From assembly GCA_020638495.1 (NCBI GenBank), contig JACKIN010000006.1, forward strand, positions 124,001 to 188,000: a stretch of DNA of 64,000 bases, written 5' to 3'. Source of the stretch: Geminicoccaceae bacterium (GTDB taxonomy: Bacteria; Pseudomonadota; Alphaproteobacteria; Geminicoccales; Geminicoccaceae). A model generated the notes under the pieces. It did not search any database. It saw only the letters and a list, made by a program, of their open reading frames with translations, and was not told the origin of the DNA. Each line of letters starts with the position of its first letter. Position 1 is the stretch's first letter. Below are positions 57,991 to 64,000 of the stretch, piece after piece. Both the position numbers and the translations under genes were made by a program.

Positions 57991-58983
57991 ATGCAGCGAC
58001 GGACGTTCGGTGGCCTGGCGGCTGCCCTGGGGATGGGCCTGATGGCTTCGACCGCGATGGCGCAGGACATGCCGCGCATGGGCGTGGTGGTGAAGATCGG
58101 CGGCATTCCCTGGTTCAACGCCATGGAGGTCGGCATCCAGGAGCAGGGCAAGGAGCTGGGCTGGGATGCCTGGATGGTGGGCCCCACCAGCGCCGACCCG
58201 GCCCTCCAGGTGCGCGCCGTCGAGGACCTGATCGCCCAGGGGGTGGACGCGATCGGCGTGGTGCCGAACGATGCCGAGGTGCTCGAGCCGGTCCTGGCCC
58301 GGGCGCGCGAGCAGGGGATCATCGTGATCACCCATGAGAGTCCGAACCAGCAGAACGTCGACTGGAACTTCGAGATGGCCTCGCTCGAGGGCTTCGGCGA
58401 GGCGCACGCCAAGCTGTTCGCCGAGGCCACGGGCGGCGAGGGCGAGTACGCGCTCTATGTGGGCTCGCTCACCGTGCCGGCGCACAATGCCTGGGCCGAC
58501 GCGGCGGTGGCCTATCTGGAGGCCAATTATCCGAACATGACGCTGGTCGCCGACCGCTTCGGGGTCGCCGAGAGCGTCGACGATTCACGCAGCACCGCCC
58601 TCGACCTGATGCGCGCGCATCCCGAGCTCAAGGGCTTCCTCGCCTTCGGCAGCCAGGGGCCGATCGGGGCGGGCCGGGCCGTCGACGAGCGGCGCAAGGG
58701 CGGCGAGATCGCCGTGGTCGGGCCGTTCTCGCCGGGCCAGGGGCAGCGGCTGGTGCATGACGGGGTGATCAGCGGCGGCTTCATGTGGAACCCGATGGAG
58801 GCCGGCCGGGTCTTCGTCACCATCGCCGACATGCTGAAGAAGGGTGAGCCGATCGAGGACGGCACCGAGATTCCCGGTCTCGGGGTGGTCTCGCCGGACG
58901 CCGAGACGCACAACATCATCGTCGACGCGCTCGTGACCCTGAACAAGGACACGGTCGACGAGCTTGCCGACATGGGGCTTTGA
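57991..58983 (+). CDS. Sugar/autoinducer-2-type periplasmic binding protein
   Basis: 330 residues from ATG 57991. The leader MQRRTFGGLAAALGMGL has a twin-arginine-like RRTF motif, so Tat export is possible. Type I binding fold: MGVVVKIGGIPWFNAMEVGI, IAQGVDAIGVVPNDAEVLEP and VITHESPNQ, similar to LsrB/RhaS-type proteins. First gene of the plus-strand importer operon. The ligand could be rhamnose, AI-2 or another sugar; sequence alone cannot decide. Confidence 0.88.
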   Translation: MQRRTFGGLAAALGMGLMASTAMAQDMPRMGVVVKIGGIPWFNAMEVGIQEQGKELGWDAWMVGPTSADPALQVRAVEDLIAQGVDAIGVVPNDAEVLEPVLARAREQGIIVITHESPNQQNVDWNFEMASLEGFGEAHAKLFAEATGGEGEYALYVGSLTVPAHNAWADAAVAYLEANYPNMTLVADRFGVAESVDDSRSTALDLMRAHPELKGFLAFGSQGPIGAGRAVDERRKGGEIAVVGPFSPGQGQRLVHDGVISGGFMWNPMEAGRVFVTIADMLKKGEPIEDGTEIPGLGVVSPDAETHNIIVDALVTLNKDTVDELADMGL

Positions 58984-58987
58984 GGCG

Positions 58988-60499
58988 GTGCGGGGCGGCG
59001 CCACCGACGCCGCCCCGCGCATCCTGGCGGTCGAGCACGTCTCCAAGGTCTTCGGCGGCGTGCAGGCGCTCGTCGACGTCGATTTCGACGTGCTCGAGGG
59101 CGAGGTGCACTGCCTCGCCGGCGAGAACGGCTGCGGCAAGAGCACGCTGATCAAGATCGTCAGCGGCGTGCATGCGCCGGAGCCCGGCGCCGTGCTGCGC
59201 TTCGCCGGCGAGCGGGTCGAGGGGCTGACGCCGGTGACCGCCCGGCGGCTCGGCATCCAGGTGATCTGGCAGGATCTCGCCCTCTTTCCGGAGATGACGG
59301 TCGCCGAGAACATCGCGTTCGAGGCCAATCTCGGCGGCCGGCCGCGCTGGGTCGACTACGGGGCGATGCGCCGGACGGCGGCACAGGTGCTCGAACGCCT
59401 CGGGGTGACGCTGCCGACCGGCCGGCCCTTGCGCGAGCTCGGCATCGCCCAGCGCCAGGTGGTGGCGATCGCCCGCGCGCTCGTCGCCGAGGCGCGCCTC
59501 GTCTTCATGGACGAGCCGACGGCCTCGCTCACCCAGGCCGAGACCCGGGCGCTCTTCGAGGTGGTGCACCGGCTGAAGGCCGATGGCATCGCCACGGTCT
59601 TCGTCAGCCATCGCCTGGCCGAGGTGCTGGAGATCGCCGAGCGGGTGACGGTGCTCAGGGACGGGCGCATGGTCGGCGTCTATCCGGCGGCCGAGCTGAC
59701 CCAGAACCGGCTCGCCGAGCTGATGACCGGCGAGGCGCACGAGGCGGTGGTCAGGGCGCAGGACCGGAGCGCGGGGCGTGTCGTCCTGGAGGTCGAGGGT
59801 CTGGCCCGGGCCGGCGAGTACGAGGACGTCAGCTTCAGCCTGCACGCGGGCGAGATCCTGGGCATCACCGGGCTGCTCGGCGCCGGGCGGACCGAGGTGG
59901 CGGCGACGCTCTTCGGGCTGACGTCGCCGGATCGGGGTGATATCCGCCTCGACGGCCGGGAGCTTCGCCTGGGCTCGAACCGCGACGCGATCCGTTCCGG
60001 CATCGCCTATGTCTCGGAGGATCGCCTTTCGCTCGGCCTCGTCCAGCCGCAGTCGATCTCGCGCAACATCGCGATCACCGTGCTCGACCGCCTGCTCGGC
60101 CTCCTCGGCCTGCTCGATCCGGAAAAGGAGCGCCGGCTGGTGGCCGGCTGGGTCGACCGGCTCAAGATCAGGATCGGCCGGCCGGAGGATGCCGTGGCCA
60201 CGCTCTCCGGCGGCAACCAGCAGCGGGTGGTGCTGGCCAAGTGGCTGGCCACCGAGCCGCGCCTGCTGATCCTCGATTCGCCCACGGTCGGGGTCGACAT
60301 CGGCGCCCGGGCGGGGATCTTCCAGATCGTCCGCGAGCTGGCGGCGAGCGGCCTCGCCATCCTGATGATCTCCGACGAGATCCCCGAGCTCTACCACAAT
60401 GCCGACCGCATCCTGCACATGCGCGCCGGACGACTCATTGGCGAGTTCCAGCCCGGCGAGGCGCCGATCGAGGCGATCGAGGCGGCCGTCCATGCCTGA
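58988..60499 (+). CDS. Sugar ABC importer two-domain ATPase (RbsA/LsrA type)
   Basis: About 503 residues from GTG 58988 (ATG 58964, overlapping the previous gene, is the alternative). The first ATPase half has Walker A AGENGCGKST and LVFMDEPTASL; the second half lacks a standard Walker A (LLGAGRTEVA) but keeps LSGGNQQRVVLAKWL and LLILDSPTVGVD. Normal for the family. The stop overlaps the permease start by eight bases. Confidence 0.93.
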   Translation: MRGGATDAAPRILAVEHVSKVFGGVQALVDVDFDVLEGEVHCLAGENGCGKSTLIKIVSGVHAPEPGAVLRFAGERVEGLTPVTARRLGIQVIWQDLALFPEMTVAENIAFEANLGGRPRWVDYGAMRRTAAQVLERLGVTLPTGRPLRELGIAQRQVVAIARALVAEARLVFMDEPTASLTQAETRALFEVVHRLKADGIATVFVSHRLAEVLEIAERVTVLRDGRMVGVYPAAELTQNRLAELMTGEAHEAVVRAQDRSAGRVVLEVEGLARAGEYEDVSFSLHAGEILGITGLLGAGRTEVAATLFGLTSPDRGDIRLDGRELRLGSNRDAIRSGIAYVSEDRLSLGLVQPQSISRNIAITVLDRLLGLLGLLDPEKERRLVAGWVDRLKIRIGRPEDAVATLSGGNQQRVVLAKWLATEPRLLILDSPTVGVDIGARAGIFQIVRELAASGLAILMISDEIPELYHNADRILHMRAGRLIGEFQPGEAPIEAIEAAVHA

Positions 60500-61538
60500 G
60501 CCAGGAATGCCCGGAGCCGGGCGGCGCTGGCTGCCGCGCTCGACCGAGGGGTGGCTCACCCTCGTCATCCTCGTTTTCGGTGGCGTTCTCGGGCTCGCCA
60601 CCGACACGTTTTTGACCTTCGCCAACCTCTTCGATCTTCTGAACATCAGCGCCTTCAACGCGATCATGGCGGTCGGCCTCCTGGTCGTGCTGGTGGCGGG
60701 CGGCATCGACATCTCGTTCGCGGTCGCCGCGTCCGTCGTCCAGTACCTTACCGCGGTGACGGTCATGCAGCTCGGCGGCGGCAACTGGGCGATCGGTCTC
60801 GTCCTCGCCAGCGCCTTCGGCTTCATGCTCGGGGCCATTAACGCCTCCCTGATCTACTATTTCCGGATCATCTCGATCGTGGTGACCATCGCCACCTTCA
60901 ACATCTTCTTCGGCCTCCTGATGTTCTTCACCCGTGGCCGGTCGATCTACGATCTGCCGGACTGGCTCCTGGACCGGATCATCGTCTTCGAGTTCGAGAC
61001 GCCGGGGGGAGATTTCGCGTTCCTGACCCTGCCGGTGGTGGTGATGATGGCGGTCGTCGTCGCCACCTGGCTCTTTCTCAACCGCTCGAGCCTCGGCCGC
61101 CAGCTCTACGCCATGGGCGACAATGCGGAAGGGGCGCGGCGGGTCGGCATCAACATCGCCGCCATGCATTTCCTGGCCTATGGCTGGCTCGGCGTCTGCG
61201 CGGGGATCGGCGGGCTGATGCAGGCGCACTACGTCCAGGAGGTGGTGCCGAACGCGCTCTACGGCCGCGAGCTCGACGTGCTGGCGGCCGTGGTGCTGGG
61301 CGGTGCGCGGCTCGGCGGCGGGCGGGGGACGATCCTGGGGGCACTGCTCGGCGTCACCCTGGTCACCATGACCCAGAACGGGCTGAACCTCATGGGCGTG
61401 AGCCCCTACGCCTTCCAGATGGTCGTCGGCCTCGTCATTCTCGTCGCCATCACCATGAGCAACCTGGAGGGCCTCGAGGCGTTCATCCGGCGCTTCCGGT
61501 CGGGTCGAGCCCGGGCTGAGGCGGGGCGGCAAGGCTGA
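60492..61538 (+). CDS. Sugar ABC permease (RbsC/LsrC type)
   Basis: 348 residues from ATG 60492. Multi-helix membrane protein with AVGLLVVLVAGGIDISFAVA and AMGDNAEGARRVGINIAAMH, the family loops. Coupled to the second permease by a TGATG overlap at 61536-61540. Channel half of the third carbohydrate importer. Confidence 0.93.
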   Translation: MPEPGMPGAGRRWLPRSTEGWLTLVILVFGGVLGLATDTFLTFANLFDLLNISAFNAIMAVGLLVVLVAGGIDISFAVAASVVQYLTAVTVMQLGGGNWAIGLVLASAFGFMLGAINASLIYYFRIISIVVTIATFNIFFGLLMFFTRGRSIYDLPDWLLDRIIVFEFETPGGDFAFLTLPVVVMMAVVVATWLFLNRSSLGRQLYAMGDNAEGARRVGINIAAMHFLAYGWLGVCAGIGGLMQAHYVQEVVPNALYGRELDVLAAVVLGGARLGGGRGTILGALLGVTLVTMTQNGLNLMGVSPYAFQMVVGLVILVAITMSNLEGLEAFIRRFRSGRARAEAGRQG

Positions 61539-62524
61539 TGCGGGCCGCCTTCACCCGGTTGCTGCGCGGCCAGGGCGAGATCCTGGGACTGCTCGTCTTC
61601 TTCGCCGTCGTGCTCGTCTTCTTCGGCCTGACGACGCCGCGTTTCCTCGCCGCCGGCACCTTCCAGTCGATCGCCTTCCAGCTGCCGGAGCTGGGTCTCC
61701 TCACGCTGGCCATGCTGCTGCCGATCCTGTCGGGCGGGCTCAACCTCGCGATCACCTTCACCGCCAACATCGCCGGGCTCGCCATGGCCTGGGTCATCCA
61801 GCTCGGCGGCGGGCCCGAGGCTGGGCTGATGATGGTGCTGCTCGGCACGGCGGCGGCGCTGGCCGTAGGGGCGCTCGCCGGCGGGGTGATGGGCGTGGTG
61901 GTGGCCTTCGTCGGCGCGCATCCGATCCTCGTCTCGCTGGCGATGATGATCTTCCTGCGCGGTCTCGGCGAGTTCCTGACCCGGGGCGGCGACATCTCGG
62001 GCTTTCCGCCCTTCATCGCCACCATCGGCCACGGCACGGTCTTCGGCATCCCGTTGCCGCTCTTGATCCTGCTCGTGGCGGCGCTCCTCTGGCAGGTGCT
62101 GCTCGGCCGCTCGCGCTTCGGCTTCTCCACCTACATGGCCGGCTCCAACCTGGAGGCGACGCGCTACTCCGGCATCGACACGCGGCGGGTGCTGGTCCTC
62201 GTCTACGTGCTGTCGGGCGTGATGAGTGCGGTCGCCGGCATCCTCATGCTGACCCGCTTCAACTCGGTCCGGGTCGGCCACGGCGAGGCATACCTGCTGA
62301 TCACCGTGCTCGCCTGCTTTCTCGGCGGTGTCGACCCCTTCGGCGGGTTCGGCCGGACGGCCGCCGTGGTGCTGGCCCTCGTGATCCTGCAGACCATCGC
62401 CTCCGGGCTCAACCTGATGGGCGCCCACCAGCATCTGGCGACAGCACTCTGGGGTGTCTTTCTGATCGCCGTCATGGTGGGGCGATGGGTGTGGCAACGC
62501 TGGAGCTGGCGAGCGCCGGGGTGA
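61538..62524 (+). CDS. Sugar ABC permease (RbsC/LsrD type)
   Basis: 328 residues, multi-helix, with LLTLAMLLPILSGGLNLAIT and AGSNLEATRYSGIDTRRVLV. The GGIDLS-type motif reads SGGLNLA, a variation seen in second permeases. Last gene of the operon binding protein, ATPase, permease, permease. Confidence 0.92.
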   Translation: MRAAFTRLLRGQGEILGLLVFFAVVLVFFGLTTPRFLAAGTFQSIAFQLPELGLLTLAMLLPILSGGLNLAITFTANIAGLAMAWVIQLGGGPEAGLMMVLLGTAAALAVGALAGGVMGVVVAFVGAHPILVSLAMMIFLRGLGEFLTRGGDISGFPPFIATIGHGTVFGIPLPLLILLVAALLWQVLLGRSRFGFSTYMAGSNLEATRYSGIDTRRVLVLVYVLSGVMSAVAGILMLTRFNSVRVGHGEAYLLITVLACFLGGVDPFGGFGRTAAVVLALVILQTIASGLNLMGAHQHLATALWGVFLIAVMVGRWVWQRWSWRAPG

Positions 62525-62762
62525 GCGTGGGGTCGGGCGGCGGTTGCGGGTTTCGGCGGCCGCGTGTCCGATCCGGGCCCCGGCGCTGCTCGGCGAGCGG
62601 CTGTGGCCGGAGGGGCGCTCGGCTGCTGCCTATCCGGACGGAGGGGGCTTCACCCGCGCCTGCCTGCCGCCGCTCAGGCGGGAGAAGCCGTGCGCCAGCG
62701 CCGCGATGGCGCCGATACAGGAAACGCGGCGCCACTCGCCGTCGGTCACCACGTCGAGGCCA
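62525..62762. other. Intergenic stretch, nothing supported
   Basis: 238 GC-rich bases between convergent genes. The frames crossing it are shadows; no convincing terminator hairpin with a T-run was seen. Confidence 0.4.
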
Positions 62763-63653
62763 TCAACGGCTGGCGACGCCACCCATCTTCTTCAGCGTCC
62801 GGAACATGCCGGTGGTCCAGTCGCTGCGGCCGTGGCCGTTGGCCTGGGCGGAGGCGTAGAGCTGCTTGCCGACCGCACCGGTGGCCAACGTCACCTGCAG
62901 GGCAGCCGCCATGTCGAGGGCGAGGCTCAGGTCCTTCGACGCGAGGTCGAGCATGAAGGCGGGCGAGGGCTCGTCCTTCAGCGCCTTCTCGGGCCAGGTC
63001 GTGGTGATGTGGCCGCGGCCCGCCGGGGTGTGCGAGAGGACCTCGGCCATCACCGGCAGCTCGAGCCCGGCCTTGAGGCCCATGGCGAGGCCCTCGGCGG
63101 TGGCGAGGTTGACGACGGCCGAGATGTAGTTGTTGACCAGCTTCATGGCCGCACCGGTGCCGAGCGGGCCGCAGATCGTCACCATCTCGCCCATGGCCAT
63201 GAGCAGTGGGCGGACGCGCTCGATGTCGGCGGGCTCGCCGCCCACCATGAAGGTGGAGGTGCCGGTGACGGCATGGGCCGAGGTGCGGCCGACCGGGGCA
63301 TCGACCATGCCGACACCCTGCGCCTTCAGCCGCTCGCCGATCCGCTTCGTCTCGGTCGGCAGGATGGTGCTCATGTCGACGACGATGCTGCCCTCGGCGA
63401 TCGTCTCGGCGATGCCGTTCGGGCCGAAGACCGCCTCCTCGACGATCTTGCCGATCGGCAGCATGGTGAAGACGATCTCCTTGCCCTTCGCCACGGCCGC
63501 CGGGCTCGCGGCACCCCTGGCCCCGTCGGCGACGAGTGCCGCGACCGCGTCCTCGGCGATGTCGAAGACCTCGAGCTGGTGCCCGGCGCGCATCAGGTTG
63601 CGGCTCATGGCCCCCCCCATCTGCCCGAGTCCGACGAATCCGATGGTGGCCAT
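62763..63653 (-). CDS. 3-hydroxyisobutyrate/tartronate-semialdehyde-type dehydrogenase
   Basis: 296 residues from ATG 63653. NAD-binding start IGFVGLGQMGGAMSRNLMRA, substrate motif DAPVGRTSAHAVTGTSTFMV (variant of DAPVSGG) and catalytic Lys in GAAMKLVNNYI. Beta-hydroxyacid dehydrogenase family: 3-hydroxyisobutyrate, tartronate semialdehyde or related acids. The DAPVGRT variation suggests a substrate other than the classical one; members of this variant act on sulfo- or sugar-derived acids in some organisms, but I cannot call it. Fits the sugar-acid catabolic theme of the region. Confidence 0.9.
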   Translation of the reverse strand: MATIGFVGLGQMGGAMSRNLMRAGHQLEVFDIAEDAVAALVADGARGAASPAAVAKGKEIVFTMLPIGKIVEEAVFGPNGIAETIAEGSIVVDMSTILPTETKRIGERLKAQGVGMVDAPVGRTSAHAVTGTSTFMVGGEPADIERVRPLLMAMGEMVTICGPLGTGAAMKLVNNYISAVVNLATAEGLAMGLKAGLELPVMAEVLSHTPAGRGHITTTWPEKALKDEPSPAFMLDLASKDLSLALDMAAALQVTLATGAVGKQLYASAQANGHGRSDWTTGMFRTLKKMGGVASR

Positions 63654-63684
63654 GCGCTCTCTCCCCCGCTGATGGGCCGGCTCG

Positions 63685-64000
63685 TCAGCCGGCGGTCTGG
63701 GCCGGGTGATCGGCCATGCGCGGCGCCGGGTCAACGCCTGTGAGGGCGGGTGCCGGTGGTCGCACGGCGCCGACCCTCGGATGGATGCGGCGGGCGAGGG
63801 TGGCGACGCCGAACATCAGGAACCCGCCGATGACGAAGACGGCAGAGAGGTCGAAGACGCGCAGCACGAGGCCGAGCGTGCCCGGGGTGACGAGGTCGGC
63901 GGCATCGCGGTAGGTGCTGTAGACGGCCGTCATGTTGCCCCGCTCGCGGCCGTGCACCGCGGCGAAGAAGAGCCGGTTGCCGCAGGCGTCGAGCACCACC
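63685..64000 (-). CDS. MFS transporter, C-terminal part
   Basis: The last ~105 residues of a membrane protein that continues beyond the window. LDACGNRLFFAAVHGRERGN followed by MTAVYSTYRDAAD and a final hydrophobic helix (VFDLSAVFVIGGFLMFGVAT) fit the last loops and helix 12 of a major-facilitator transporter. It is 31 bases upstream of the dehydrogenase on the same strand, suggesting co-transcription. Substrate cannot be inferred from this piece. Confidence 0.65.
   Translation of the reverse strand, partial: VVLDACGNRLFFAAVHGRERGNMTAVYSTYRDAADLVTPGTLGLVLRVFDLSAVFVIGGFLMFGVATLARRIHPRVGAVRPPAPALTGVDPAPRMADHPAQTAG

Noticed and set aside
1..64000. CRISPR array, prophage or defence island
   Set aside because: No regularly spaced repeats, phage structural genes or known defence families were seen.
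1..64000. tRNA or rRNA genes
   Set aside because: No cloverleaf-like or conserved rRNA stretches were recognised by eye; a covariance-model scan would be decisive.

Overview
The window reads as chromosomal DNA from a very GC-rich alphaproteobacterium. The grounds are the serS-surE-nlpD gene order, a three-gene pntAA-pntAB-pntB transhydrogenase, many periplasmic-binding-protein ABC importers, and one candidate EcfG-type stress promoter. A Rhodospirillales/Geminicoccales-like host is my inference; no rRNA or tRNA gene is present to fix it. I saw no CRISPR array, prophage or replication origin.

Layout. 0-1.1 kb: end of an acetamidase/formamidase-like gene, an AmiS/UreI channel and an FmdB zinc ribbon (amide use). 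1.3-4.7 kb: serS, surE and an NlpD-like lipoprotein. 4.7-9.4 kb: hrpB, a DUF2459 protein, a TetR-like regulator, and a divergent glpQ-like phosphodiesterase. 9.5-17.2 kb: envelope and stress genes, namely Hsp20, a three-gene small-membrane-protein operon behind the EcfG-like promoter, a GH13 enzyme, cytochrome b561, a YbaY-NlpE-META fusion and a GGDEF-EAL protein. 17.3-20.2 kb: pntAA-pntAB-pntB. 20.4-24.5 kb: an unusual cassette of an M6 metalloprotease with a Lys/Asp-rich repetitive tail, a degenerate ATP-grasp paralogue, an intact ATP-grasp ligase and a 97-residue unknown. This is the best candidate here for an undescribed peptide or protein modification system. It is followed by a DUF333 gene that appears broken twice.

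25-28.9 kb: MAPEG protein, an enolase-superfamily dehydratase/racemase with a beta-propeller neighbour, a TRL-like lipoprotein and a Crp/Fnr regulator. 28.9-36.5 kb: an IS256-family element beside an eroding sulfatase island (three sulfatases, the middle one truncated, then fragments of an alkylsulfatase C-terminal domain and an outer-membrane barrel). 36.4-43.7 kb: amidase, SDR and acetamidase-like genes divergent from a complete polyamine/iron-type ABC importer. 43.7-46.1 kb: GH15 glucoamylase-like enzyme. 46.1-46.4 kb: a gene remnant cut by a small inverted-repeat element.

46.4-62.5 kb: three complete carbohydrate-type ABC importers. Two sit in one ten-gene minus-strand run that also holds a lactonase-type amidohydrolase and an HdeD-like protein. 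The third is on the plus strand behind a FAD oxidoreductase. The window ends with a 3-hydroxyisobutyrate-dehydrogenase-like gene and the C-terminus of an MFS transporter. Overall it is a scavenging genome segment rich in uptake and degradation of sugars, sugar acids, amides and sulfate esters.
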